Shown here in pieces: positions 17,449-26,508 of a stretch of 64,000 bases of DNA. The translations under genes were made by a program, and so were the position numbers. Each line of letters opens with the position of its first letter. Position 1 is the first letter of the stretch. Origin of the DNA: Synergistaceae bacterium UBA6083 (lineage in GTDB: Bacteria; Synergistota; Synergistia; Synergistales; 79-D21); assembly GCA_002436015.1 (NCBI GenBank), contig DIXJ01000009.1:1-64000 (forward strand), read 5' to 3'. The notes under the pieces are model-generated. The model was not told the DNA's origin. It made no database searches and worked only from the letters and a program-made list of their open reading frames with translations.

Positions 17449-18045
17449 ATGCTCTGGGAAAAGCTGGGGTGCCAGGGGATATCTGTCCCCTTTCCCTCCT
17501 GGGATGATCTTCCTGAAAGCGGCTTCCGGCAAAGTGCAGTCCTGGCCCTTCTCTGCGGAGAGCCCTCATATCCGCGGATACTGCTGATTCGCCGGCCGAT
17601 GCACCTGAACCGTCATGCAGGGGAAATCGCTTTTCCCGGGGGAAAGCGTGAACTGGAGGACAAAGGGCCTCTTGAGACCGCCTTGAGGGAAGCCCGGGAG
17701 GAACTGGGGCTCGATCCGAAGAGGGTGCGTCCATGCCGTCTGCTGGAAAAAGTGTTCGCCCATTCAAGCGATTTCGAGATACACCCCGTCCTTGCCTTGC
17801 TGGGCTCAAGGGAGGCCCCGTACCCGCTTGTCGATCGCAACGAGGTTGATGAAGTCTTTCTTCCGCATGCCGGCGAATTCTTTCAGCCCGATCGATTGGA
17901 ATGGGCCCGTCACGGACAGATTGATTTCCTATTCCCCGTGTTTGAACCTCTGGCGGGATACCGGGTCTGGGGTGCGACTGCCCGGATTCTATGGCAGCTG
18001 GGACGCATCCTGGAACCCATCATGGAGGAGACTTCATGCCGCTGA
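17449..18045 (+). CDS. NUDIX hydrolase, probable CoA pyrophosphatase
   Basis: This 198-residue protein contains a complete Nudix box: GGKRELEDKG, then the REAREELGL helix that binds Mg2+. The preceding LLIRR...HAGEIAFPGG matches the UPF0035 signature that marks the CoA/acyl-CoA pyrophosphatase subfamily (NudL-like), which cleaves CoA to 3',5'-ADP and phosphopantetheine. The 3' end overlaps nfo by 10 bp. Substrate is inferred from the signature only. Confidence 0.88.
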   Translation: MLWEKLGCQGISVPFPSWDDLPESGFRQSAVLALLCGEPSYPRILLIRRPMHLNRHAGEIAFPGGKRELEDKGPLETALREAREELGLDPKRVRPCRLLEKVFAHSSDFEIHPVLALLGSREAPYPLVDRNEVDEVFLPHAGEFFQPDRLEWARHGQIDFLFPVFEPLAGYRVWGATARILWQLGRILEPIMEETSCR

Positions 18046-18878
18046 TCGGGCTGCACGTTTCCATATCCGGAGGTTTCCTCAAGGCGGTTGAACGAGGCGA
18101 AACCCACGGGTGCGAGGCAATCCAGATATTTACGAAAAACCAACTGCAATGGAAGGCCCCGGCTATCTCCCCCTCCCAGGGGATCACCTTCCTGAAGGCT
18201 CTCCGGGAAAGTGGAATCAGGCGTGTGGTTGCTCATGCCTCCTACCTCATCAACCTTGCAGGAGAAGAGCCCCTGCGTGGCAAGAGCATGGAGGCTCTCA
18301 TCGATGAAATCGAAAGGTGCGATCACCTCGGGATCGAGGATTTGGTCCTGCATCCCGGTGCTCACCTGGGGCAAGGGCTGGAGAAGGGGCTTCTGAATCT
18401 GATTGAAGGACTCCGAGTTGTTCTTGAAAAGACTGAAAATGCCCGTGTGAGAATCCTGCTGGAGACCATGGCTGGACAGGGGACAGTCCTTGGGGCCAGG
18501 GTCGACCTTTTTCGCGAAGTCCTTCAGGGCTTGGACTGGAACGGAAGAATGGGTCTCTGCCTCGATACCTGTCACCTTTTTGCCGCCGGTTACGAACTTC
18601 GGGAAAAGGGGTCATACGAACACCTCGTGAAGAACTTAGAAAAGAACTTCGGGCTGGATCGGATCGGTTGCTGGCACCTGAACGATTCGAAGGCCGAAAA
18701 GGGAAGCCACAGGGACCGGCACCAGCACCTTGGTGAAGGTGAGCTGGGACTCAGGTTCTTTTCAATCCTGCTGAGCGACAGCCGTTGGGATGATGTGCCC
18801 CTCATCCTGGAAACGCCCAAGTGTGGGATGGGTGACTGCGGAAACATGGCCCTGCTCAGGAAGCTAAGAGGACATTGA
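18036..18878 (+). CDS. nfo: Endonuclease IV (AP endonuclease)
   Basis: Endonuclease IV cleaves DNA 5' to abasic sites in base excision repair. The 280-residue TIM-barrel protein starts IGLHVSISGG and has IFTKNQLQW, LHPGAHLGQG, LETMAGQG, LCLDTCHLFAAGY and HLNDSK. It ends with LETPK. His, Glu and Asp residues in these motifs form the three-zinc site. ATG at 18036 follows GGAGGAG and overlaps the NUDIX gene, so the two are coupled; both are nucleotide or DNA damage-related housekeeping functions. Confidence 0.95.
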   Translation: MPLIGLHVSISGGFLKAVERGETHGCEAIQIFTKNQLQWKAPAISPSQGITFLKALRESGIRRVVAHASYLINLAGEEPLRGKSMEALIDEIERCDHLGIEDLVLHPGAHLGQGLEKGLLNLIEGLRVVLEKTENARVRILLETMAGQGTVLGARVDLFREVLQGLDWNGRMGLCLDTCHLFAAGYELREKGSYEHLVKNLEKNFGLDRIGCWHLNDSKAEKGSHRDRHQHLGEGELGLRFFSILLSDSRWDDVPLILETPKCGMGDCGNMALLRKLRGH

Positions 18879-18940
18879 GCTCCTCTTGATGGAAAATATG
18901 GGATAAACTAGATCTTGTCGGTTCCATCGGGAGGGTGCTT

Positions 18941-20008
18941 ATGGCATATCCGAGGCTTTTGATCCATACAGGCAAGATTCTCGAAAACGCAAAACGGGTC
19001 GTGGCAAGAGCGGCGACTGCGGGAATCGATGTAGCTGGTGTCACGAAGGGGATGTGCGCCGATCCGGAGATTGCCCGGGCCATGCTCGATGGCGGATGCC
19101 GCTGGCTTGCGGACAGTCGTGTTTCAAACCTCAGAAGACTTCGGCAGGCCGGGATCGGGGCTCCTCTCATGTTGCTCAGGATTCCCATGCTATCCGAGCT
19201 ATCGTCCTTGATCGAGTACGCGGACCTTGCCCTCGTATCGATGCCCGATACGGTTGTAGCTCTTGAATTAGCCTGTTCTGCCTTGGGAAAGACAGTGGGG
19301 GCCCTTGTAATGGTCGACACGGGAGACCTTCGGGAGGGATTGTGGCCGGACGAAACCGGTGCCATGGCAAGGACTCTTTCCGCTTGCAGGTGGGTGCATC
19401 CTGTCGGGGTCGGGACAAACCTTGGCTGTTTTGGGGGTGTTCTGCCAACGGAAGAGAACATGGGCCTCCTTCTGGCTGCCGCCGGTAGGCTTTCGTCGGG
19501 TCTTCCGTCCCCGGTTGAGATCGTTTCGGGGGGTGGAACTTCTTCCCTGATGTTGGTGGAAGAAAACCGGATGCCGCCCGGAATCAACCAGCTTCGCGTG
19601 GGGGAAGCGATTCTCCTTGGGCGGGATATAACCCGATTGAGGACAATTCCCTACCTGCACCAGGATACGATGATCCTTGAAGCGGAGATTGTCGAGGTGC
19701 GGGTCAAACCTAGCGTCCCCATAGGCCCGATCGGGGCGGACGCCTTTGGGAACGTTCCCCATTTTGAGGACAGAGGTAACCGGCTTCGGGCGATTGTTGC
19801 CATTGGAAGGCAGGATGTAAGACTGGAAGGGCTGACTCCCCTGGATGCGGGAGTTCATATCCTTGGAGCCTCCAGCGATCACCTGACTATCGATATAGAG
19901 GAGTGCCTGATGAAACCAAGGGTGGGAGACCGGGTCAGGTTCTCCCCGGACTATGGGGCGATGCTTTCCCTGGCAACATCAGTCTATGTTGAGAAAATCC
20001 ATGTTTAA
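18941..20008 (+). CDS. PLP-dependent alanine/ornithine-racemase family protein
   Basis: This 355-residue protein has an alanine racemase N-terminal PLP barrel. It includes VTKG near residue 30 (the PLP lysine position), LADSRVSNL, VDTGDLREG, and GTNLGCFGG then EIVSGGGTSS for phosphate binding. It best resembles the ornithine racemase (Orr) group found in amino-acid-fermenting clostridia, rather than canonical Alr, which has a different C-terminal motif set. Ornithine racemisation would feed ornithine degradation. The exact substrate cannot be told from sequence. ATG at 18941 follows GGGAGGG. cdaA starts 29 bp after it. Confidence 0.82.
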   Translation: MAYPRLLIHTGKILENAKRVVARAATAGIDVAGVTKGMCADPEIARAMLDGGCRWLADSRVSNLRRLRQAGIGAPLMLLRIPMLSELSSLIEYADLALVSMPDTVVALELACSALGKTVGALVMVDTGDLREGLWPDETGAMARTLSACRWVHPVGVGTNLGCFGGVLPTEENMGLLLAAAGRLSSGLPSPVEIVSGGGTSSLMLVEENRMPPGINQLRVGEAILLGRDITRLRTIPYLHQDTMILEAEIVEVRVKPSVPIGPIGADAFGNVPHFEDRGNRLRAIVAIGRQDVRLEGLTPLDAGVHILGASSDHLTIDIEECLMKPRVGDRVRFSPDYGAMLSLATSVYVEKIHV

Positions 20009-20037
20009 GGCAGCTCCCCTTTCTCCGGAGGCACAGG

Positions 20038-20865
20038 ATGCTTGAAAACTTCCGATGGCAAGACCTGCTTGACATTTTTATCGTGGCCTTTATCCTTTAC
20101 CGGGTTTTGCTCCTTATGGTCGACACCCGGGCCATGCAACTCGTCAAGGGGATCCTGGTCATCGGTGCCACGGCGGCTGTCTCGAAGTACTTTGACCTGA
20201 AAGCTCTCTCCTGGCTTCTTGAAAGGGCTCTTGGTGCCATTTTCATCGCCATTCCCATCGTTTTCCAGCCCGAATTGCGGCGCATGCTAGAAGAACTTGG
20301 AAGGGGCCGTATCTGGAAGCGGCGGCAGGCGATCGAGCACGCCGAGCAGATGGCTGATGACGTGACGAGGGCCATCACCTACCTCCAGGGGCAGCGTCTT
20401 GGGGCGATCCTCGTGTTCCAGCGGGAAACCGGACTGGCGGACATCTGGCGGTCGGCGGTTCGGTTGAATGCGGAAATCACGCAGGAACTGATCGTATCGA
20501 TTTTCTGGCCGAACAATCCGTTACATGATGGAGCGGCCATCATCGATCGCAGCCTCATCGTCGCTGCAGCTTGCTACTTGCCTCTCACATCCAACACGGA
20601 CCTCTCCCGGTGGTATGGGACCCGACATCGCGCAGCACTTGGTGTGACCGAAGTTTCCGATGCGATTGCCCTCGTTGTTTCCGAGGAACGTGGGGAAGTG
20701 GCTTTGGCCACAAAAGGGCACCTATCGAAAGGCCTGAAGGAAGACCAGGTCCATAGGCTGGTCTATCACTATTTCATGGCCAAGGAAGGCCCGAAGGGTT
20801 TATGGGACCAGCTGAGGGAAGAAATCCAATCCATGTGGAGGGAGGAGGGGCGAGATGGCGTTTAA
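20038..20865 (+). CDS. cdaA: Membrane diadenylate cyclase CdaA
   Basis: CdaA condenses two ATP into cyclic di-AMP. The 275-residue protein has three N-terminal membrane segments (about 10-85) followed by the DAC domain. Both catalytic motifs are present: DGA in NPLHDGAAII and RHR in GTRHRAALG. Also visible is the FQPELRRMLEELGRG linker typical of CdaA. The gene overlaps cdaR by 11 bp and precedes glmM, the conserved cdaA-cdaR-glmM order in which CdaR and GlmM regulate the cyclase. Confidence 0.96.
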   Translation: MLENFRWQDLLDIFIVAFILYRVLLLMVDTRAMQLVKGILVIGATAAVSKYFDLKALSWLLERALGAIFIAIPIVFQPELRRMLEELGRGRIWKRRQAIEHAEQMADDVTRAITYLQGQRLGAILVFQRETGLADIWRSAVRLNAEITQELIVSIFWPNNPLHDGAAIIDRSLIVAAACYLPLTSNTDLSRWYGTRHRAALGVTEVSDAIALVVSEERGEVALATKGHLSKGLKEDQVHRLVYHYFMAKEGPKGLWDQLREEIQSMWREEGRDGV

Positions 20866-22087
20866 GCGCCTTGATTCCCTGCTCTCATCGAGGATTTTCC
20901 TCCGGGTCGTCTCGGTTGGCGTGGCACTTTTGGTCTGGTTTTACGTCGCGGGAGACCGTGGATCCGAGGTTAACAAGACCTTGCGGCTCAGTGTCGATTA
21001 CCGAAATGCTTCTCCCGGCTTTTCTGTTATCCACAGCGTGAGAGATGTCCAGGTCAGGATCGCTGCAAACCGGAAACTTTTCGAAACACTAGAGCTGGAA
21101 AAGCTTTCTTGCGAAGTCGATCTCAAGGGGTTGGAGAGCGGAAAGTACCGTTTGCCCGCAAGGGTTCTACTGCCACCGGGGGTTAGGCTGGTTTCGGTTT
21201 CGCCAGAACAGGTGACGGTCGAACTCGTCCGGCTCATCGAGAAGGTTCTGCCCATCAAGATTACCTGGGAAGGGATATTTCCTGAGGATGCCATGATTGA
21301 AAGACTCACGCTCACGCCTTCGGAGGTCACCGTCAGGGGGCCGGAAAACGTCCTCTCGACCCTAAACGAGGCACTGGTCAATCCGAAAGCAAGCGAAGCC
21401 ATAGCGGGTGGAGAGATCCTGATTAAGGTCACGCTGAAAACGGACAAGGGGGTAGGGGCGCCTATGGGGGTCGATCTCTACCCGAAAGAGGTTCACTTAC
21501 AGGCGGTGATGGTGAAAAATGTCGAGAAAAAGGAAGTGCCAATTGTCGCTTCCGTGACCGGAACGCCTGAGATCGGCTACCGGATAGAGGAAACACTCGT
21601 AATCCCTTCAACGGTCCAGATCGTAGGTGTTGCCTCGGTCCTGGAAATGGTTGAGAGCCTACAGACACGGCCCGTGGATGCTTCGGGCCTTGCCCAGGAC
21701 AAGACCGTAGAGGTTGAACCGGCCTTGCCTGCAGGACAACAAATCAAGTTGCTGGGGCCGGGGAAGGTCAGTGTCTCCCTCGTGGTTAGACCCGTTGACA
21801 ATGGAACAGGGTTCATGCGCCTCAAGCTCCCCGTCAAAGTGGAGGGGAAAAGTGTCTATCCTTCGTGGAAGTCTGTCCCATCGACGGTAAGCGTGCAGAT
21901 CGGATCAGCGTCGGGTGGATCCAGCCTTCCCGATTTGGGGGATGACCTCGTTGAAGTGTATGTCGATGTCACAAACCTTGTATCGAAAAAGATCGCGGTG
22001 CCTGTTCAGGTTCGCGTGAACTCGAAGGAAATCCGGGTTTTGAAGGTTGAACCCGAACGTGTGACCTTGCACGCGATGAACCCGTAG
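20855..22087 (+). CDS. cdaR: YbbR-domain protein CdaR, regulator of CdaA
   Basis: This 410-residue protein has one N-terminal membrane anchor (about 10-30, RVVSVGVALLVWFYVAG) followed by extracytoplasmic YbbR repeats. In B. subtilis and Listeria the equivalent protein controls CdaA activity. YbbR repeats are recognised by alternating strands with VPV and PxxVxVxG patterns (PSEVTVRGPENVL; VIPSTVQIVGVASVL). ATG at 20855 lies inside the cdaA end after GGAGGAGGGG. Confidence 0.85.
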   Translation: MAFKRLDSLLSSRIFLRVVSVGVALLVWFYVAGDRGSEVNKTLRLSVDYRNASPGFSVIHSVRDVQVRIAANRKLFETLELEKLSCEVDLKGLESGKYRLPARVLLPPGVRLVSVSPEQVTVELVRLIEKVLPIKITWEGIFPEDAMIERLTLTPSEVTVRGPENVLSTLNEALVNPKASEAIAGGEILIKVTLKTDKGVGAPMGVDLYPKEVHLQAVMVKNVEKKEVPIVASVTGTPEIGYRIEETLVIPSTVQIVGVASVLEMVESLQTRPVDASGLAQDKTVEVEPALPAGQQIKLLGPGKVSVSLVVRPVDNGTGFMRLKLPVKVEGKSVYPSWKSVPSTVSVQIGSASGGSSLPDLGDDLVEVYVDVTNLVSKKIAVPVQVRVNSKEIRVLKVEPERVTLHAMNP

Positions 22088-22113
22088 AAGAGAAAAGGAC
22101 GAGGTGAAGGCTG

Positions 22114-23508
22114 ATGGCCGAGACCAGTAAGATCCGTTGCCTGTTCGGCACGGACGGTGTAAGGGATATTGCAAACAGGGGATTGATGACCCCTGAAATG
22201 GCCTTGAGCCTGGGGAGGGCATACGTCCTTTTCATGACAGAAAGGGGGATCCCTCGCCCAACTGTTGCGGTCGGGCGGGATACGCGTCGTTCCGGGTATA
22301 TGCTGGAAGCGGCCCTTTCAGCCGGCTTGACTTCGGCCGGAGCCGATGTCCTTTCGCTGGGAGTCATTCCGACTCCAGGCGTAAGCTTTTCCGTTCGGCA
22401 CACCGGAATTCACGGGGGGGCCGTCATTAGTGCTTCCCATAACCCGGCCGAATATAACGGGATCAAATTTCTCGACTCGAAGGGCTATAAGCTGAGCGAC
22501 GATGATGAGGCCGAGATTGAAGAATACCTTGGAGATCCCCTAATGGATGAGTGGCGTCCTTCGGGTGCATCCGTCGGAGTGGTCCGTCAGTCGGACGAAT
22601 CCGCCACGCGCTATTTGGAATGGTTAAAGGGGCTTTTCGGGAGGATGTGGCTTCCTGGATACGTTGCGGTTGTTGATTGCGCAAACGGCGCAGCCAGTCC
22701 TATAGCAGCCGAACTATTCTCGGAATGCGGGCTTGACGTCCGGATGGTTGGAAACAATCCCGATGGCCTGAATATCAACGAAGGTGTCGGTGTCATGCAT
22801 ATGCCCCATCTGGCTTCCGCCATCACTGCGAATGAGGCCCAATTCGGAATCGCCCTTGACGGGGATGCGGATCGTGTTCTCATGGCGGATTCCAAAGGAA
22901 GGGTGCTGGACGGCGACATTGTGTTGTGGGTCCTTGCCCGGTGGCTCCAAAAGAAGGGATGCCTGGGGCACTGCGTCGTATCGACGGTCATGAGCAATCT
23001 TGCTCTGGAGGAAAGGTTGGCGGAAAGCGGGATAACCCTCATGCGCTGCCCGGTGGGAGACCGCTACGTACTGGAAGGTATGCGAAAGGGCAATTCAAGA
23101 CTTGGAGGCGAGCAATCCGGACACATTATCCTGCACCAGCATGTCCATACGGGCGACGGACTGTGCACCGCCTTGAACTTCCTGAAAGCATGCGAGGAGC
23201 TTGAAGAAGACTTGGACAGCCTTGTTGACCGCTTCGGGCGTTTCCCGCAAATCCTGAAAAATCTTCGCATTGAAACAAAATCGGGTCTTCTTGAAAACGA
23301 AGGGGTCAGGCAGGCGATCAAGGATTCCGAATTGAGGCTTGGCGACCGCGGTAGGATTTTTGTCAGGATGTCAGGAACCGAACCCCTTGTCCGTGTTCTC
23401 GTGGAGGCCAGGGACGAGGCCCTCCTTTTCGAGGTGTCCGAGCATATCCTCGATACGATTCGGGCTGTTGGGACAAAAACATCATCGGAAGGGAGGCGCC
23501 AAGCCTGA
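22114..23508 (+). CDS. glmM: Phosphoglucosamine mutase
   Basis: GlmM converts glucosamine-6-phosphate to glucosamine-1-phosphate for UDP-GlcNAc synthesis. The 464-residue protein starts LFGTDGVRDIAN. It carries the phosphoserine loop ISASHNP (Ser108), the metal-binding DGDADR, the sugar-binding GGEQSGHII and the phosphate-binding RMSGTEPLVRV. In other bacteria GlmM also binds and inhibits CdaA, whose gene is two upstream. The stop overlaps galU by 1 bp. Confidence 0.97.
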   Translation: MAETSKIRCLFGTDGVRDIANRGLMTPEMALSLGRAYVLFMTERGIPRPTVAVGRDTRRSGYMLEAALSAGLTSAGADVLSLGVIPTPGVSFSVRHTGIHGGAVISASHNPAEYNGIKFLDSKGYKLSDDDEAEIEEYLGDPLMDEWRPSGASVGVVRQSDESATRYLEWLKGLFGRMWLPGYVAVVDCANGAASPIAAELFSECGLDVRMVGNNPDGLNINEGVGVMHMPHLASAITANEAQFGIALDGDADRVLMADSKGRVLDGDIVLWVLARWLQKKGCLGHCVVSTVMSNLALEERLAESGITLMRCPVGDRYVLEGMRKGNSRLGGEQSGHIILHQHVHTGDGLCTALNFLKACEELEEDLDSLVDRFGRFPQILKNLRIETKSGLLENEGVRQAIKDSELRLGDRGRIFVRMSGTEPLVRVLVEARDEALLFEVSEHILDTIRAVGTKTSSEGRRQA

Positions 23509-24386
23509 TGCGAGCTAATCCGCTCCAGAAATGCCTTTTCCCTGTGGCCGGGCTGGGGACGCGTTTTCTACCGGCGACCAAGGACATCCCCAAGGAAATG
23601 CTTCCCCTGATCGATCGGCCGATCATTCATTATGGGGTTGAGGAGGCGGTCCTCTCCGGGTGCAGGGACATCGTTTTCGTTACAGGGAGGGGCAAGCGTT
23701 CGATTGAAGATTATTTCGATCGCTCCATGGAACTGGAAAACCTGCTGGAACAAAGGGGACAGGCGGAAATCAGGGACGCGCTTGTCCGGATTTCCGGGAT
23801 GGCCAATTTTGCCTATGTCCGCCAATCCGAACCGCTCGGCTTGGGGCATGCAGTCCTCTGCGGCGAGCCTTGCTTTAACGATTCTTATTTTGGCCTGATC
23901 CTCCCGGACGACGTTATCCTTTCGGAGACGCCAGTCCTCGGGCAGCTTGGCGAGGTTCACGCCGCCCTTGGGGGGTCGGTATTGGCTCTGGAGGAGGTTC
24001 CGTGGCAAGAGACTTCCCGGTACGGGATCATCGAGGGAAAAGAATGCGGAGACGGAGTCTTCCGGATTTCGAACCTAGTGGAGAAACCTGCTCCGGGAGA
24101 AGCCCCAAGTCGGCTTGCCATTATTGGCAGATATCTACTCAGTCCCTCGATATTCCAACACCTTCGGTCGGGGAAGGTGGGCGTTGGAGGTGAAATCCAG
24201 TTAACCGATGCCCTGAAGGAACTTCTTGCCGAGGAGCCGGTTTATGGACTCTTATACAAGGGTGAGCGGCTGGATTGTGGGACGAAAAAAGGTTGGCTCA
24301 AGGCTACGGTTACGATGGCTCTTCGAGACCCGGAGTTGAATGGATTCGTCATGGATATCGTCCGGAAGGAGGGACTCGAGGGCTAA
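23508..24386 (+). CDS. galU: UTP-glucose-1-phosphate uridylyltransferase
   Basis: GalU makes UDP-glucose from glucose-1-phosphate and UTP. The 292-residue protein has the nucleotide-binding VAGLGTRFLPATKDIPKEM loop with catalytic Arg and Lys, QSEPLGLGHAV, LPDDVIL and GEIQLTDAL. All are typical of GalU rather than RfbA. It starts on the last base of the glmM stop. Its place between glmM and glmS groups amino-sugar and nucleotide-sugar supply in one unit. Confidence 0.96.
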   Translation: MRANPLQKCLFPVAGLGTRFLPATKDIPKEMLPLIDRPIIHYGVEEAVLSGCRDIVFVTGRGKRSIEDYFDRSMELENLLEQRGQAEIRDALVRISGMANFAYVRQSEPLGLGHAVLCGEPCFNDSYFGLILPDDVILSETPVLGQLGEVHAALGGSVLALEEVPWQETSRYGIIEGKECGDGVFRISNLVEKPAPGEAPSRLAIIGRYLLSPSIFQHLRSGKVGVGGEIQLTDALKELLAEEPVYGLLYKGERLDCGTKKGWLKATVTMALRDPELNGFVMDIVRKEGLEG

Positions 24387-24423
24387 GCGCAAAACGGTTT
24401 ACGGTTTGAAGCGGGTAATCAGA

Positions 24424-24560
24424 AGCGCCTGAACTGGCATGCCAGTTGACGAGGACGGGAGCAATCGAAAATTCGGCGGATACTCCCGGGGCCTGAGCGA
24501 GAGAGGCCCGGTAAAGCCCGGCTACAAATCCGGGGAGCGATTCCCGGGACAAAGGCGGGG
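24424..24560 (+). ncRNA. glmS ribozyme: glmS ribozyme / glucosamine-6-phosphate riboswitch
   Basis: The leader of glmS contains the conserved glmS ribozyme core. There is an A/GCGCC cleavage site at 24424/24425, GAACTGGC with a self-complementary ACTGGCATGCCAGT arm, TTGACGAGG, ATCGAAAATTCGGCGGAT and ACTCCCGG. P3 and P4 hairpin pairs follow (GGGCCT/AGGCCC; CCGGGGA/TCCCGGG). In known cases glucosamine-6-phosphate acts as a coenzyme for self-cleavage, which destabilises the glmS mRNA. The 3' limit is approximate. The gap to glmS holds an A9 run and GGAGAAAAA ribosome site. Confidence 0.93.
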
Positions 24561-24595
24561 TTTCTTGCTGTAAAAAAAAAGGAGAAAAACCAAAA

Positions 24596-26422
24596 ATGTG
24601 CGGAATCGTCGGCTACGTGGGCATGCGCAACGCCCCGGACGTCCTCCTGGAAGGCCTGAAGCGGCTTGAGTACAGGGGATACGACTCGGCGGGCATGGCT
24701 GTTCGAAGCGCAGGTCGCCTTGAGGTCATCAAGGAAGTCGGAAAGGTCGCAGACCTTGAACGTCTTGTCGCGGAGAGGCAATTGGAAGGAAACCAGGGAA
24801 TCGGTCACACACGCTGGGCGACCCACGGCGGGGTTTCGGTGGATAATGCCCATCCGCATTGTGACGATTGTGGAAACTTTGTCCTCGTCCATAACGGAAT
24901 CATCGAGAACTACATGGACTTGAGGGAGGAGTTGGAAGCCTCAGGTGTCTCGTTTTGTTCAGAAACCGATACCGAGGTCATCGTCCAGCTGCTGGCCCGT
25001 CTCTATCGCGGGGATATGCTGGAAGCCCTGCTTAAGCTAACCGAAAAGCTCAGGGGTTCTTACGCCCTTGCCATCATGAATCGCGAGATCGAGGACACTT
25101 TCTACTGCCTCAGGAAAGGTTCTCCGCTTGTGTTGGGTGTCGCGGAGGGAGAGGGTTTCTGCGCTTCCGACGTCCCGGCGCTTTTGCCCTACACACGGCA
25201 GGTCGCCTACCTTGAAGAAGGGGAGATCGCAGCGGTTTCAAAAGGTCGGCTGCAAGTTTGGAACAGCGAGGGTGTTCCGGTGGAGAAGGCCATTTCCATA
25301 ATCGACTGGGATATCTCCATGACCGAAAAGGCGGCCTACCCGCACTTCATGCTCAAGGAAATTCACGAGCAAGGGGCAGTCCTGCGCACGACACTCAAGG
25401 GACGCGTGGAAAACGGGAAAGTGGACTTGTCCTCGGAGCTAGGCTGGGATCCTGAACTGGTTGGTTCCTGGAAAAAACTTCATATCGTGGCATGCGGGAC
25501 TTCCTTTTATGCAGCCCTTGTGGCGGAAAGGGTGCTGGAGAAATGGACCGACCTGGAAGTGAAGGTCGATGTCGCTTCGGAGTATCGCTACCGACACCCT
25601 AGGGCCGATGCCGATACGTTGGGTGTTTTTGTCTCCCAGTCCGGAGAAACGGCCGATACGCTGGCAGCCCAGCGCCTCGCCCGTGCCCAGGGGGCACATT
25701 GCCTTGCTGTTACGAATGTTCGTGGTTCCACCCTGGCCAGGGAAGTCCATGACGTCCTTTTGCTGAAAGCCGGTCCGGAGATCGGAGTGGCCGCGACAAA
25801 GACCTTCATGGGGCAGATCGCAGCTCTCTACCTTTTGGCCCTCTACCTCGGGAGGATGCGGGAAACAGTAACCGCTGCGGAAGAAAACCGCCTTCTTGAT
25901 GAAATCCTTCGACTTCCGTACAAGGTAGAGGTCACCCTGGAAAGGGAGGAAAGCATCCGCGAGTTAGCTGAAAAATATGCGGACCGTAAAGATTTCCTTT
26001 TCCTCGGCAGGGGGATTTCCTTCCCTGTCGCCCTGGAAGGGGCCCTGAAATTGAAGGAAATATCCTACGTTCATGCCGAAGCCTACGCTGCGGGTGAAAT
26101 GAAGCATGGTCCGATCGCCTTGCTTGAACCAGCTGTCCCTGTCATGACGATCATTCCCCGGGACGGCCTTTACGAGAAAACGCTCTCAAACATTCAGGAG
26201 GCCAAGGCTCGGAGGTCTCCCATCCTGGCCCTGGCCACCGACGGTGACGACCTCATCGCGAAGCATGCGAGTGCGGTTATCCGGGTTCCCTGGACGGATG
26301 AAGACCTGACCCCATTCCTTACAGTTGTTCCCTTGCAGCTTTTTGCCTACCACATGGCGAAGTTACGGGGTTGCGAGATCGATCAACCGAGGAACCTCGC
26401 AAAAAGCGTCACGGTTGAGTAG
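24596..26422 (+). CDS. glmS: Glutamine-fructose-6-phosphate aminotransferase (isomerising)
   Basis: GlmS makes glucosamine-6-phosphate from fructose-6-phosphate and glutamine, the first step to UDP-GlcNAc. The 608-residue protein has the N-terminal glutaminase domain with Cys at position 2 (CGIVGYVG), RLEYRGYDS and HTRWATHG. Two SIS sugar-isomerase domains follow (CGTSFYA, SQSGETADTL), and the C-terminus ends LAKSVTVE. Expression is predicted to be controlled by the ribozyme in its leader. The stop is followed by a strong terminator. Confidence 0.98.
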   Translation: MCGIVGYVGMRNAPDVLLEGLKRLEYRGYDSAGMAVRSAGRLEVIKEVGKVADLERLVAERQLEGNQGIGHTRWATHGGVSVDNAHPHCDDCGNFVLVHNGIIENYMDLREELEASGVSFCSETDTEVIVQLLARLYRGDMLEALLKLTEKLRGSYALAIMNREIEDTFYCLRKGSPLVLGVAEGEGFCASDVPALLPYTRQVAYLEEGEIAAVSKGRLQVWNSEGVPVEKAISIIDWDISMTEKAAYPHFMLKEIHEQGAVLRTTLKGRVENGKVDLSSELGWDPELVGSWKKLHIVACGTSFYAALVAERVLEKWTDLEVKVDVASEYRYRHPRADADTLGVFVSQSGETADTLAAQRLARAQGAHCLAVTNVRGSTLAREVHDVLLLKAGPEIGVAATKTFMGQIAALYLLALYLGRMRETVTAAEENRLLDEILRLPYKVEVTLEREESIRELAEKYADRKDFLFLGRGISFPVALEGALKLKEISYVHAEAYAAGEMKHGPIALLEPAVPVMTIIPRDGLYEKTLSNIQEAKARRSPILALATDGDDLIAKHASAVIRVPWTDEDLTPFLTVVPLQLFAYHMAKLRGCEIDQPRNLAKSVTVE

Positions 26423-26443
26423 AAGAAGCAAAGGTTAAAAGAA

Positions 26444-26487
26444 GACAGATGGGGAAATCCGGGTCAACCCGGATTTCCCCATCTGTC
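26444..26487. terminator. Bidirectional terminator between glmS and a convergent gene
   Basis: A perfect 20-bp stem (26444-26463 with 26468-26487) with a TCAA loop stands between the glmS stop and the stop of the minus-strand gene. On the minus strand it is followed by a T-rich stretch (complement of AAAAGAAG), so it fits a terminator for that gene as well as for glmS. Confidence 0.85.
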
Positions 26488-26508
26488 CTTTATGAAGTAG
26501 AGATTCCT

